From: Fragilaria crotonensis
Taxonomy: Eukaryota > Bacillariophyta > Fragilariophyceae > Fragilariales > Fragilariaceae
DNA: 62,236 bases
Direction: 5' to 3'
Assembly: GCA_022925895.1 (NCBI GenBank)
Contig: JAKSYS010000356.1
Coordinates: 1 to 62,236, forward strand
Below, in pieces: positions 33,776 through 46,768 of the stretch. The position numbers and the translations under genes are program-made. Under the pieces are notes generated by a model, which searched no databases, was not told the DNA's origin, and saw only the letters and a list, made by a program, of their open reading frames with translations. Every line of letters begins with the position of its first letter. Positions within the stretch are counted from its first letter, which is position 1.

Positions 33776-33851
33776 ATCAGCCGGACCTTTTTTGAACTCA
33801 GAGCTCGTTTATCAAGTTGGTTAGGCCCCTGAACTGAAAGGTCCGGCTGAT
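33776..33851. repeat. Long hairpin: 15-bp perfect inverted repeat
   Basis: The arms ATCAGCCGGACCTTT (33776-33790) and its exact complement (33837-33851) flank a 46-nt loop. It could be a palindromic transposon end or a structured RNA; nothing else supports either. Confidence 0.7.
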
Positions 33852-36202
33852 CGGCCATAATGAACTCACAGCTGATGTCCTTCCGATGATGGCTGTAAAC
33901 ATTCGCCTCTCGCTCTACAGAATGCATTTCCGGACGCCAATTGGCGTGGATACGTCCCCTGAAGTGATTCATTTCCAAAGCCAACAAGAAGTGTGCATCC
34001 CATACCCAGCAGATTGCATGCAACAACGTTGCTGAATTCCTCAGCAGTGGTCTTCAGAAAGTTGCTCGACCATAAACACTACCTGACTATGACTATCAGC
34101 TATCAGGTGCGGAGTTATACACAGTCTCGCACTTGAAACATAAGGAAAGGCTGCTACCGGCTATTTGGAGTTCTCATCATCCCATCTTGAAGCATCTGAA
34201 TAAATTAGTAAACCAAAAAGTGCTTTGCTTCACTACAGTACTAGTATTTCACTCTTTGTGTTTAATATTACATGCGATCGTCATTTGTGGTCCTCTCCTG
34301 CCTCAATAGGTCGTATGCAGTGGCATAACTTTTGACCACACAAGATTCCCCCACAAAAAGGAGTTTGATAGAAAGCAGATGTTGATGAAGTGGGCATACT
34401 CATGGTCGGCTTGAAATCATCCACGACATTGCTTTGCTGGAAATTCATTCATGTAGTGTCCATCCTCGCCAACGTCAGAGTACTTGGAGCTTTCAAAGGC
34501 TGGAACCTTCATCATCTGATTATGAACGTTCCTCTCGCACTCCAGAATGTAGGGTTCGCCGGCAACATGGTTTGACTCAGCTGGTACGTAGCAGGGCTAG
34601 TAATGCAATGACAGACAGCAATACACAACCCGGCGATAGGAGTCAATGATCGTTGCGGAGCATGCGGTATTGAGCCAAGTATGGCATCTCATGAAAGGCA
34701 TACTTCATGATAGTCATCATAGTCATGAGGTCAGAGTCAGGAAGGTTGCTCAGTTTGGTGTTGCATATGACATCAGGTGCAAGTCGCTTCACTTTGCTGC
34801 TGCACCATCAAGATTAGGGTCGTGCTGGCTGCAAAAAGGCCTTCAAAACAAGGTAGTCAGTGTTAAGAACTTCGGCCATGGCAATCATCGCCTTCAAAAA
34901 GTCAGTTCCAATGATGGTGTTCAAGTCGCTGAAGGTCTTCCGAATGGTACGAGTCGAAATTCCGATGCCGCAGTATGTGACCGACAACGCTGCACCTTCC
35001 CTAGTGCCAGTACAGAAAAAAGGCATCGATTTCGATAACATAAGGAACACATTTGAAGGCGTTAGTCAAAGATGCAAAAAGCAGGGAAGTTCTCACAACC
35101 GAGACAGTCCTCCGCAAGTGTTCAAGGCAGGCAAGCGAGAGGGTACGTCTGCGCGTATCATTTATGAGAGCACAAACAGGGCAGATTAAAGCACAAAACT
35201 CACCCTTCCGCTAATCGAACGCCTTGTCAAGGCATTTACAACAAATGAAAGCTGTCGACTTTTGATACAGGCTTTGTTTACGGCTTTGTGCCTGCCATGA
35301 CGGATGGATTGTAACTTGTAACAACTATGACTAGATGACGAACGACGAGAGCTTGATTCCAAAACTTTTGTGCCAGATAAATTTTTTAGAGTACTGAGTG
35401 TACGTGTTGCTACGATATTCAGCCAAAGGATGAAACCAGCCATATAATCCAAGTATAGGCGTATGTACAATACCAGGTAATGTACAAGTACTCGGAGTAC
35501 AAGAGTATGCATACAACATACAACTGTACTTGTTTACTGTACTACAATGGAAGTACTACAGTACTCCGAGTGAATACTACATTCATTAACGGATGCATGA
35601 GAGAGCATAACCTAGGTTTGGAATTAGGAACAGCAGAAACATGGTGCTGTAACATGATATTGGTCAGAATGAAGCATTTCAAAATTCAACCATGGATGTA
35701 CCATCGTTGTCTGCAGCATTTGTTATTCAGCTCTTCTGGAAATAGCGCAATTCTGATCCACCACAAAGACGAAAGCAACAGCTCTGCATCAATAGCTTCT
35801 GGGAATGGCAATTCTGTCACTTCATACTGAAACTTGAGGCATCAATCTCCAACAATCTTGAATACCCTTGCCATATTTACTGCAGCCCAAATGGCTTGGA
35901 TGCCTGGCTGCTAATTTGTGAATCATGTGACTTGTCAAGGTCACATCATAAACACCTTCAGCACCAGTAAGGCCTTCCATGTTGGAAATCTTGTTCAACA
36001 TGTGGTGTGTTTTACTTACTCCTTAACTCCTGCAGGAATAGACTCATTGTCAGAACTTTAAAACATGTGCCAAAAGAAATGTATTGGCGTTTGACCCCAG
36101 ATTAAAATCCATCCACAATGATTATAGACATATAGTGGTAGTAGTATGCAAAATGAAGCATCCATTTATCCCAAAATGGTTTGCCCTGCCACATCACTTT
36201 TG

Positions 36203-36493
36203 TCAGTAATGTTTTAAACGGTTCATCCTAATCTTCAGATAATTGAAAGAGGAATCATTAACCACCAGGACAATCTTTCTATCTAATACCTGTGTTATTG
36301 TATCATACATGCGATGAGCAATCATATGAAATTGAAATTTCTGTCGGACCACAAAATTAAAGAATTCCTGCTGTGAATATTTCTGTATCATTTGAAATTC
36401 ATCTTCTGACAGCTGATGCTTGCTTTTTGTGGCCATATCAGTTTTCCATTGCCTTCCTCGTGTCGCTCCTGTGCCATTACCTCGCTCAGCCAT
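36203..36493 (-). pseudogene. Crypton-like tyrosine recombinase fragment
   Basis: The minus-strand peptide contains EDEFQMIQKYS...RQKFQFHMIAHRMYDTITQV and NDSSFNYLKIRMNRLKH. It aligns with the REFRRLHEVF...NFQFHMIARIDDTTQVV and NALKTRLNWSKN part of the Crypton recombinase at 42133-43377. It is only the middle of the protein. Weak coding traces continue upstream on the minus strand to about 36740 in other frames. A decayed, separate insertion. Confidence 0.65.
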
Positions 36494-37983
36494 GAAGATA
36501 GTGAAAGCACCTCCTAGCTAGTATAATCATGACATAATAATATGGTTGTCATATCATGACACCGCCATTGTCCCGTTTCTGGCGCTCATCGTTGGTCCAA
36601 TCAATAGCTCCAAGGCTTGGCAGTTTGAGTTCATTCAACAGACTTTTGTACAGCCTATGGAAGCCGCAAACACAAGCTGTTTTCTTCTTCACAAGGAACT
36701 CAATTTTGTCATTTCACAGAGGTGGATAACCTTACTTGATTGAGTGTGCTTGACTTCGTTCATACTTCGCTCACTATCTTCTTTGTCATGGAATCTCAAT
36801 TCTGAACAATAAGCGCAATCAATCTACAAAACAGATGTTTGTGAGCTCAGTACTTGCCCTTGAGCCATTGGCTGACAATCTTTTGAAGGTGGTTGATGAC
36901 TAAATTCCTGAACTGTCCACTGGTACTTGTCCTGCTGGTTCCTTTCAGTTCTCCAGTCTTCATTTGAAGGTGCATATCCACGTAAGAGAATTATATCTAA
37001 TTTAAGAAATCAAGCTCAGGATTAGATTAGATTCTTCACGTTGCCTCATTTTCTTCAGGATTTGATGAAGAAAAAAACATTTGCACAAATGAATTTCCAT
37101 TTGATTGATAATGAACCACCAGTTTGCCAAACAGAATAAACGTATTTGCATTTAACTCCTTCCTCCTCCTGAATTAATGTACTTGCATTTAACTCCTCCT
37201 GATGATAGGGAGTTACTACCATTGTTATGACCCAAAGTTCTAATTTTTCTCTTCTTTATTTATTCCTAAGAAAGAAAATTTGATTTCTAAAGCCATGGTG
37301 TGAGAGGTTCTATTATTGAAGCTGGTGCTGTACTATTGTTGGTGACACAACAGATTATGGTTGTTGCTGACCATGTCAGCCACAAAGTACCGGCCTAATG
37401 TATGCCATTTATCATCATAATCCTTCGGTCCCCGAAATCACATCAACCTTTGCATCAGCAGCAGTCTTTAAAGAGCGTTTGGTGATAATGTCTCAGTTCA
37501 TGCAAAGACTATTTAGTCAGCATCCTGTGCCATCCACTTGCTGCATTACAAATCCCCAAAAGGGCAGCTAAGAAGGTCTTCACTTGAGGTCAGGGTCCAG
37601 TAGGGGCGGATTCATCAATCACAAGTTATTGTTAAAAAAACAAGTCAAAGAATTATGAAGTAAAAATCATAGATGATCCAGGATGTGTGTATTCAATGTT
37701 ATAAATGCATGAATAGCTTTCCATGCAAGGGAATTCAAAAGGTATGATGTGATGCTGAAGTGCCAGAACTAATACTAGCTGCTGGATCAAGTGGGACTCC
37801 ATTTTTAAACAGAGCAGTCCTACAAGTAGTTTGTTTGTGTTTGCTCTTCAACATTGTTTTGTGAAGTTTGCCAACATCATCATCGTTAGAAAACATCTGT
37901 TTTTCTACGTGAATATTGTTTGGAACCTTTCATACAACTGTGTTGTTTTCTTGTCATTCTTCACTCTTGCTGCTAATGACAAG
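36494..37983. other. Gene-free, AT-rich stretch before CACTA-like transposase
   Basis: No gene recognised. It has a near-repeat of TTTGCATTTAACTCCT at 37146 and 37188. It may include the 5' end of the CACTA-like element, but I could not find its terminal inverted repeat. Confidence 0.45.
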
Positions 37984-40900
37984 ATGTTGTCATTTGTGCG
38001 TTGTGTTGGTTGCACAAAATCTTTCAAGTGGCTTTCCACTCACCTGGTTTGTGCAGCTCATTATTATGGTAGTCATATCACCAGCACAGCATGTGACAAA
38101 GCAGCAACAATTCTGACAATTGCAAATGATGGTAGTAGTTTTCAGCAAGAGGTCGCTAACACTCGTTTGAATTCAAGATCATCATCCCGCCATCCTGCTT
38201 TGCTTCCAATCAGGGAGGGTGTGATTGAAGAAGACAATGAGCTTCATATCGGAAATGCGAACGATGTTGATGACAATTTTGTGGTAGATGATGACGATGA
38301 CTTTGTCCATTCAGTTGAAGATAATCATCCCGATGTTCCTAGTGAACAAGAGGAAGGCCATGATGCTGATCACTGTGTTTTTGATGTGTATGAGAATCTG
38401 TTTAAGCTGCGATCAAACCCCCTTGGTCTTGAGCGTTTTTCTTTGAAGGAGAAGGTCCAAATTGAACTATTGCAACTCCTAAGGGATCTGAAAGCTCCTC
38501 TCAAAGCGTTCACCTTAGTCTTAACTGGGCCGCAAAATCAAACACGAGTGGTCATGCCTTCAAGGAGGGTTGTCAACCATCTTGTGAGAAGGTGATGAGA
38601 AATTTATATGAAAGGTACTACATGAATGGATTGATCCCGAAAGAGAAACAATTGTACCTTCCTTACTCACAGAGGACAGTGTCATTTGTGTACTTCCATG
38701 CCAGTGAAGTTTTCACATCACTACTCTCATGTCCCACACTTAATCAAGATGAAAATTTTTTATTTGATAGTGAAAAGGATCCATTTGTTGCACCATTGGG
38801 AAACGCATCCCATGTTGGTGATATCAACACAGGTTGTGGTTACAGAAAGACATACAAGGCCTTGGTAAAGGATATCGGTGTCAACATACTTCTACCTTGC
38901 ATTATGGCTATGGATAAGACCCACATTGATATGGCGGGTCGGCTCCAGATGGAGCCAATAACACTCTCCCACGGTCTTTTGAAGCATATTGTGCGTCGCC
39001 TACCAATTGCCATGCGCATCCTTGGGTACACAAATAATAGTGCCCCTGCCCACCTCCCGGCCATATCCGAACTTCAATGCACCTTCAGGCCTACCGCATG
39101 GAACTGTGGCTTGTGACGCCCCACTCAGGCGCATCAAAGATGTGACTTGGCCGACATATCTCCTGAATGAGCTCCACATACAGATCCAGTTTATTCTTGA
39201 GGAATCCGGCTTTTTGCAATTACAGAGGAAGGGATTGCAATGGAATCTACTCTACAATAGAACAATCCATCCTGTTGTGTTCCGTCTGTACACTGCATGC
39301 TTCTCAAACATAAACAACTTTGTCGCATCTGTGAATGTCCAACATACTTGACTGGTTACTCAAAGTCAAAGTTTCCCCATTGTATGCCAAAAGGTATCAA
39401 CAAACTTGTCAGGAATGGCAACACCATGCAGCTCAAGATGCTGTTGCAAAACTATCTCAAGAATGGTTTTGATGAAGTCCGATTTGGTCAACTCAATCAG
39501 CGAGGTGTTTTTGGTTTTTGGTGCCTGTCCGGGTGAAATGCTGCACCTGATTTTCCTTGGCTGGTTCAAGAACTGCCTTGAGGCCTTCTCATCCCAAGCC
39601 GGTGGTACCAATTCTGTGGCATTGAAACAGTTCAATGGGCTATGTGCGACATTGGGCAGTAGATTGTCAAGACAGAGTGACCGCAACATCCCACGCACAA
39701 ACTTCCCAAAGGGATTCTCCTCCGGCTCAAATCTGATGGGACACGAGATGGTAGGGTATCTCCTGGTTAAGTTATTTGCACTACATACTACCACTTATTT
39801 CCGCAGTATCTTCCCTGTTGGGAACAAATGTAAAGCAGCTGCACCTCCCGAAGAGCAAAGGCTGAGGAATGAAGCCCATGTTTCAGATTGGATTCTGGTC
39901 ATGTCGTCCCTCATAACAGCATGGCAACAATGGATGAAGCAACCGACCATTGCAAAGAAGCAGGTAAAGGCTTCACATGTTGCTGTGCAGTGGCTGATGC
40001 ACCTAGTGGCCACGGTTGCACCTCGCACCACGGGAATGACAAACAATACGATCAAAAACACTTGGTCTTGCATCTTTGCGAAGACAACCTTGACCATGGT
40101 GTTCCCGACAACGTGAATAGTGCATTTGCCGCGTCGGCCCACATTCCCCTCGCAAAGATGACATCACGTAACACACACAAACGTGCCATTTCCTTCACAA
40201 AACAAGCGGCTCATTGTTACATCGAGAACATTGTTGTGTCCCTTGCATCTGCAGACGTGGTGAACTATCACAAACTGAAGGGCCACAGGTCCAAAAGAAC
40301 CCAATCCATGCCAACGGCAGCACCTAAATTCACCCCATCATGGTTCAATGCATGGTTATGAATCTGCCACATTTGAGTGGTACCAAAAGGGGCCCTCTGA
40401 TGATCCAGAGAAGTCCCATCTGTCACATGTAGTCACAGAGTACCTGGCTAATTTCTGCCTGCCAAACATGCCCAACAGCCGGCTTCCATGCTTCACTGAG
40501 TTTGTTACCATCAACAACAATCTGTTTCTGTTATGTTGGCAGAGAGAACACTCTGATAGGGCGTTATACTCTGCATTGCCATATATAAAAACTAATAATA
40601 GGGTTATCACCGTCCATGCCCGGTAGTGCATAGTGCGTACCCCAATACTCTGCATTGCCAGTCACCAAGTGAAAGACCAACATTGTACCTGGTGGACGTT
40701 GAGTCACTCAGGTCGCCAACATTGGCATTCCAGATGTCGGATGCGCTTTAGAGAACATACCGAAACACAAACGTCATCATCTCTTCCTGATCCGTCGCAA
40801 AGTTGCATGACCCCAGGTCTGGGATTCCATTACCAATAGTTATTATGATACAGCCTTGGAGAAAGAGTATGAGAACGTAGTCACGATGGCTAATGGCACA

Positions 40901-40999
40901 AAAGTCATAACGGTCAAGACCGCCAAAGAGGTAGCCGCCAACACTACTGCACGAGATGCTGCTCTTGATACCACTGGTAGCAAGAAAAGGAAGAAGTAG
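37984..40999 (+). pseudogene. CACTA/Plavaka-like transposase (broken)
   Basis: A plus-strand cut-and-paste transposase relic spread over several frames. The N-terminus (MLSFVRCVGCTKSFKWLSTHL) is a C2H2-like zinc finger, followed by an acidic stretch (VVDDDDDFVHSVEDNHPDV). The central block at 38592-39116 has ILLPCIMAMDKTHIDMAG and LLKHIVRRLPIAMRILGYTN, resembling the Tnp2/Plavaka catalytic region with its conserved D. Next come FGACPGEMLHLIFLGWFKNC and GHEMVGYLLVKLFALHTT (39406-40116). The C-terminus near 40900-40999 ends GSKKRKK. At least five frame changes or stops interrupt it. The class is inferred from these blocks; the termini were not found. Confidence 0.7.
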
Positions 41000-42132
41000 A
41001 GAGATCGATCGTTTCGACAAGGAAGTACTTGTATTAGTAGTTAGTACTTGCTTGTCCCACTGGCACCTCCTTTTCTTTGGTATCTTGTACCCCGCACCAC
41101 CAACATCCAAGTCTTCCGCCTGCATCCGGCATACAACTTGACACAATCAGCAAGTCAAGATTGACATGTTGCAATCAGTCAAGTTGCTGACAACTTGTGC
41201 AAACACCAGAAAATGCAATCATGATGTGGTTTTGCCTCATATCATACTCAACAAAAAGTTGTATCCATTCCTGCTCCAGATTAGCCTGAGGATGCTGATC
41301 CGCATATGGAGGCTATTCAGTTGAGCTACATGTCTTGTTCAATGGATAAGCTGCAGTGCAACTTGTGCACTCCCATGCATGTTTTGTTCAGTTGCAGACC
41401 AACGGCTTGATTTTGGAAATCAGCTAGCAGCCATAGCAAACGTTGGTCGTTCAGCTACTGAGTACAACACGCGACAATTTCTTGAGCTGTTACATTACAT
41501 CAAATCACCACTGAACGTTTTGCCTAAAACACTGCTGCTGGTTAGTCAGAAGTTGTCAAGACCTTTTCAGCAGAGGCCCTCAAACGGAATGTCAATCCAC
41601 AATGAACCATCTTCTTCATTTGGTGTTTTGTGATACTCCTTCCCCCATGGCATGACACATGATCGTGTATCTACAAAATGGTATTGTTTATGGTGGAGAT
41701 ACCAATCCCCATCTCAGATTTCAGCCTTGCAATCGGAGGGTGGCTTGGCGTGTCCACGACCAGTTTGCTGACTATTGTCGCATGAGTACAGTACATTCTA
41801 TACCAAACCCTACTACGTTAACATCCTGCGTGACTATACTTCCTACTACAGTAGACTAGAGAGTTACTCTCGTATTGTCTGGGAAATGCACCCCAAGTGG
41901 TATTGTTGTGTGGGTTTTCTCGGAGGCGAGAAAATTAATACTGTATGAGATAATACTTGTATGCAACCATGACGCATGTAGGGTCATAATTTCGTATCCA
42001 AATTTGCTTCGGATGCAACCTGGCATCCTTCGTAGAATCGTAGAATGTGTACCAGAAAAGAACAACATGATTATTGATATCGAATGCATGATTTCTTGTT
42101 ATTTTTTGACACCATTCAAGACACGGATCACC
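41000..42132. other. Intergenic between two transposon relics
   Basis: No gene seen. A weak open frame joins the Crypton reading frame at 41875, but the more likely start is the ATG at 42133. Confidence 0.45.
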
Positions 42133-44230
42133 ATGAGAGGTCAGAAGGTTTACAAGCAAATCTTGGACAGTTTGATGTCGAGCGTCCATCGGTTGGGTCC
42201 AGGGGAGCAATATGACTATGGGCGAGTGTATACTGACAACGAGAAGAGGCAGGTTACCTCAGAAGAACTGATGCGATGGTTGAACATAAGAACTTTTGGA
42301 GTTCCTGACCCCGGGCCACAGTTGGCAATTTGACCCTTGGTACGTGCTAACACTGTTGCCTTTTGGAAAAAAGCTATTTCATTCTATATGCCAGATCATT
42401 TGCATGGTTGGAGAACAGGTTCAAATGATGGAAATCCTACGAAGTGTGCTGAAGTGAACAATTTTGTTAAGTATCTAAGGAAGCTGGAAGCGAGGAAACA
42501 AGGAGCAGAATCGAAGACGCGGCGTCCAATGGAAGAGAGGGAGTTTCGACGTTTGCATGAAGTTTTCAAGACATTTGGTGGTTCTCATAGTTCAGGGATT
42601 TGGAAGCTTGGAATGCCGGCGCTTATCAACTTTCAGTTTCACATGATTGCCAGAATTGATGATACTACACAGGTTGTGATGGACCACATTCGTGTTCACG
42701 ACAATTTTGAGAATGCATTGAAAACAAGGTTAAACTGGAGTAAGAATGTACAGGATGAAAGGGATGCACCGTGGCAGATTGTGCTTGGGAGTATGAACCC
42801 AATTTTCTGCGTATTCATCAGTTTGGGTTTGTGGCTTGAATTCAACTTGAGATCAAATGCGACGGCGATGGCCTCGCCTTACGTTTTTGCATTCTCTGAT
42901 GATATCACAGTACCTGGTGGCGGGCTCAAGGCCAAGGAAAATGCACAGAATATATTCGGTCAGAAAGTATTGCGAATGGAGGAGTTCCGGTCCGGAGGTC
43001 TTCTTGGAAGTCACTCTATTCGCAAGTTCGCTTCCACACATGTTCGTCGATGCGGAATCTCCAAGGACAACAAGGACACGAGAGGCCGTTGGAAAGGGAG
43101 GGGACGGGTTTCGGATCGATACGACGATGTCGAACTGCCCTATCCAGATTGCAAGGTGGCGGAGAAACTGTGTATGGGCGGAGCTTGCTACTACTTGATC
43201 AATAATTCAATTTGCAACTCGAATGTCATGACAACATTTATTCTAACGAAAGTCGTTCCTAACATTCGGCTACTACGACTTCCGGATTCAACAGCAATTG
43301 TGCTGGGTAAGGCTGTGCTTTGGCTTGTGTTTTTGAGTGTTGCTTCTGATTTCATTTCAACAGGAGACCGAGATTGAGTGAAGAGGGAATTGTCGGAAAC
43401 GGGAATTGTTATTGCCGAAGGTCAGAATCCGATTTCGAAGGTGCCAGTTTTAGTGAGCGGCAATCAAGGTACAGTCTTCATTGATGAGATTCCAACAACA
43501 AGTATCGAAGGTGATGCTGTGGGAGCGGAGAATGAAAATGGAGAACCTGCAGGCGAGACAATCAAGCATGCGAAGACTGAACCAGAGACTTCTACAGAAC
43601 AATCAAGCGAGTGGCGACCAACTTCAAAACTGGATGCTTCAGTTGCAAAGCGGTTTTTTGAGTCTTCGACGCGAGAACATTGAAATTCGAAACAATATTG
43701 CTGGAATGCTGCAAGCGATGGAACGAGGATTCCACATAATCAATGGAAATGTCAGGAGGGCTGCACTGCAGCCAGCGCAACGTGTGCCAAGACCACCGGG
43801 GGGAGCAGCAGCAACGGCAGCTACTGCAGCTGCAATTGCTGCTGCAGCTGCTGGTGCTGACGATCAGGGTGCCGAGGCTCTCGAACGTGCTTTGCTCCGG
43901 CCTGCCCTCGCGATGACGAGTCCCGCAACCCTCATGCCGAATCCACGAAGTCTTTACGACTTGTGGAATGAGTATCTACACGGGGTCGGGGGGAGAAAGC
44001 CTGCAAGGCTTTTCTCCGAAACCGAGCGAGGGCAGGTGAAGTACAAGTACTCGAGACGGAAGGTGATCTGGGATGTGATTCGCAACCTTGTGAGCTTGGG
44101 ACACAGTTTGCAACGGGCCATAGACATGATCTACAATGTCTATGGCCCTCAAACAAGTGTGACGGAGATTATTAATAGACTCCGGAAAGACAAAAACAAT
44201 GGGACTCTCAATCCCAATCTTCAAATTTAG
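42133..44230 (+). mobile_element. Crypton-like element: tyrosine recombinase with GCR1_C domain (broken)
   Basis: Cryptons move with a tyrosine recombinase instead of a DDE transposase. The recombinase half (42337-43377) shows INFQFHMIARIDDTTQVV, then the catalytic-type block GSHSIRKFASTHVRRCG and SDRYDDVELPYPD, which resembles the HxxR...Y arrangement. A stop codon (TGA, 42331-42333) breaks the frame after GPQLAI, although the same frame continues. A possible intron with GTAAGG to TCAACAG lies at about 43305-43362, followed by another in-frame stop near 43375. The last part (43481-44230, shifted frame) has a coiled coil, an alanine-rich linker, and a GCR1_C-type DNA-binding region (SLYDLWNEYLHGVGGRKPAR and KYSRRKVIWDVIRNL), as in other Cryptons. 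Confidence 0.8.
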
Positions 44231-44398
44231 GTGATTAGATAATTCAAATGATACATGCGATGGGTTTCGCAACTTAGGAATTTCGAATGTGGCTGCAATC
44301 TCTCTACCGTAGTATAACTACAGTACTACAATGTTTCGGTAATTCTAGTAGTGGAGTCTCCGTATTGTTTTGACATACCTTAGTCTCCACGTACCTTC

Positions 44399-44564
44399 GT
44401 TCAAATCCGTACGTAACGGAGGATTCTTACCTTAGGAAGTGTTCAAAGGGATCTCGAGAAAGCAACAGCAATAGTAAAACGATAACCGATAAAATTGTGA
44501 TCGCTACTCATTCTTACCCGTATGCGTACTGGTAATTATCGTACCGTACCGTCAATACTTGAAC
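44399..44564 (-). repeat. Copia LTR candidate, left (166 bp)
   Basis: It shares GTTCAAATCCGTACGTAACG, AAAACGATAACCGATAAAAT and the GTCAATACTTGAAC end with 50791-50920. A 35-bp segment starting TTAGGAAGTGTTC is present only here. Confidence 0.7.
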
Positions 44565-44705
44565 GGTCCCCGTGAATCGTAAAGTGATAAACGCATATGA
44601 TTTATTCCCACGAACCTGGTCAATATGAACCCACGGTCGTTGCCGCGCCAGGAGGTAAAAGGCACCGCCCTTGCGGAATGCCAATAACCTACTAGGTTGT
44701 TGTAC

Positions 44706-46768
44706 TCAATACATAATGTGCCGACAAAGTGCACGTCGCCGATCCGAGGTCAAGACTTTCGTAAACAGATCAGCAAGATTTGTCATTCCATCCTCCTTAC
44801 CGACTCGAAGAATTTTCGCCGCAACTGCCTCACGAATAACGTGGTAATTTATGGCATTGTGCTTCTTGGCCAACATCGACTCTGGGATTGTTGTATTCTT
44901 CACGACGCCGTTATTATCACAAAAAAACATTCGCTGGACCATCGATTGGGACTCCAAACATGCGGAGTTTATACCGCAAAGCCACGATCATATCCTTCGC
45001 CGTTCGTAAAGCAACGAATTCACTACCGAAGTTGGAAGATTCGACGGTATTTTGACGTTTGGAAAACCAGAGGATCGGAGCATTCTGATCGTAAACAAGG
45101 ATCCCCGTATGCGATCGTCGAGTAATAACATTTCCGGCATGATTGGCATCCACGAAACATGAGATACATACACTCTTTCCTTTTGGCTCGGGCATGTTCG
45201 GCGGTAGCTCTTCGCTCACGTCCCCGTAAAAATTGCTCCAGTCTGCATCAGATCGGAATACGCGTTCATCGATAATCGGGGTCTTCGGATCAAAAACAAT
45301 CCGCGCGCCATTTTCATGTTTCTTAAGGTATGCGAATATGTGGTAAACTGCTTAAAGGTGTCGCTTCCGTGGGATTGCCTGATGCTGTGAGATTTGTGAG
45401 ACTTCGACAAAAATGTCAATGCGGCCCAGTTCGATTGCCCATCGCAATATCCCAATGAGTTGTAAGAATCGCGCTGCCAGCTCGTCGTTCAATTCGGGGG
45501 TAATGTCCAATTCGGGTTTATAGCCGCTCGGAAAAGGATTCCGTGCAGTCGTTTTCAACGTCGCCGTTGAGTCGTCTTCCACAATGAGAGCCTCAACAAC
45601 CTTCACGGCATTCTTGACATACGTTTTGCTTCCCATAGACCATTCGAGCTTACCGTTAGGCAATTGTACCTTTTCCATGTTCGCGCACAGATAAATTTCT
45701 GGCTCTTTACCACTTTCTGGTTTCAAGCTTACCCAATTCGTTCATAGTTACCTTTGGGTCTTTCGCGAATATCAAAATGTCATCAACGTAAACGAGGACC
45801 ATGTTATAATGAGTATCAGCACTCCGGATCCACCCATTCGGATCAGCCTTGGTAGACGTAAAATTCAAGTCACGCAGTGTTGCTGCTAAATCCGCTCTCC
45901 ACGCGGCACCGGACGACTTCAACCCGTATAACGCGCGCGTAACGATCAATACTTTACCCTGGTCTGCCCCAGTTTCAAGGCCGCCCTCAAACCAAATCTT
46001 TTCACGACAAGCTGCATTTAAATAAGCGTTCGTAACATCGCCGGCCAAAACATCAAGATCGTTGAGCCTGGCAATCAAAAATGCCAATCTCACGCTGTCT
46101 TGTGAGACGACACTTGAATATGTAAGCGAGCCCGGAGTATCCGTCGTATGTCCACCTGCGACGAACCGTGCCTTGCGCGTGAAATCCATTTTTATATCAA
46201 AAATAATATGGCAACGTATCTCCTGAAATCCAATCAGACCTGGTTCTTTCCCGGTCCGTGCCTGCGTAGGCGTCACTCCATCCATCGGCTTCCATGCAAC
46301 TTTGACTTTGCTCATTGCCTTACCTAATGCCTTGCGCCAGTAGTCAGTACCAGTCTCTTCGTCAATCGCAAGCGCCTCTTCCACGGACTTGGGCAGGCGT
46401 ATACCAAACTTGTGTGTCGTTCTCCAATATCTCTTCACTTTTGCCACAATCCGATTCCTTTTCCGCAAGACAGTGTGAACCCACCAGTTAAATGCCGGCT
46501 CATGAGCAATATTGTTAGTCACAGCATATTCAGCTATTTGTACCGGATACGAATCTTTTATGTCCTTCAACGGTATCCAATCGGATGACCCATCCTTCCA
46601 TGTGACCAGGAGGGACCAACCGCGTGTGGTAACTTTCGGGATCCGGTTGCCATTCCTGCTTGTCACGAAACCGTTCGCTACAGAAATAGCAGAATTGTCC
46701 AGTGATCTCCTGTAGTAATTGAAATTGTCGCCCTTCCGAATCAACTTGTGCGTACATACACTCTGCAA
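44706..46768 (-). pseudogene. Copia reverse transcriptase and RNase H
   Basis: RT begins about 46500 and contains WRKALGKAMSKVKVAW, the QDSVRLAFLIARLNDLDVLAGD block, RALYGLKSSGAAWRADL, and the catalytic box MVLVYVDDILIFAK near 45780. RNase H follows at 44917-45219 with FVDANHAGN and VESSNFGSEFVALRTA. The C-terminal copia tail at 44706-44957 (MLAKKHNAINYHVIREAV and TNLADLFTKVL) ends with a stop at 44706. The pieces lie in different frames joined near 45715, 45340 and 44925. Confidence 0.88.

Larger units (their letters stand above)
32595..36202. other. Long gene-poor region upstream of CAF-1
   Basis: Apart from the E2F-like sites, the palindrome cluster and the hairpin listed separately, I find no intact gene. 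On the minus strand at 34814-35050, a coding-like scrap (YCGIGISTRTIRKTFSDLNT) suggests an old element that I cannot classify. GTAC-rich spots occur at 33515-33545 and 35465-35570. Confidence 0.5.

Noticed and set aside
33601-34026. 141-aa minus-strand open frame
   Set aside because: It runs straight through the 15-bp inverted repeat, has no family features, and its composition is like the surrounding non-coding DNA.
34814-35050. Minus-strand coding-like scrap
   Set aside because: The composition looks protein-like, but frames change repeatedly and I cannot tie it to any family; it is mentioned only in the intergenic entry.
44411-44430. tRNA-like T-arm (GTTCAAATCC) in the copia LTRs
   Set aside because: The word resembles a T-loop, but no acceptor or anticodon stem surrounds it at either copy; it is an LTR end.
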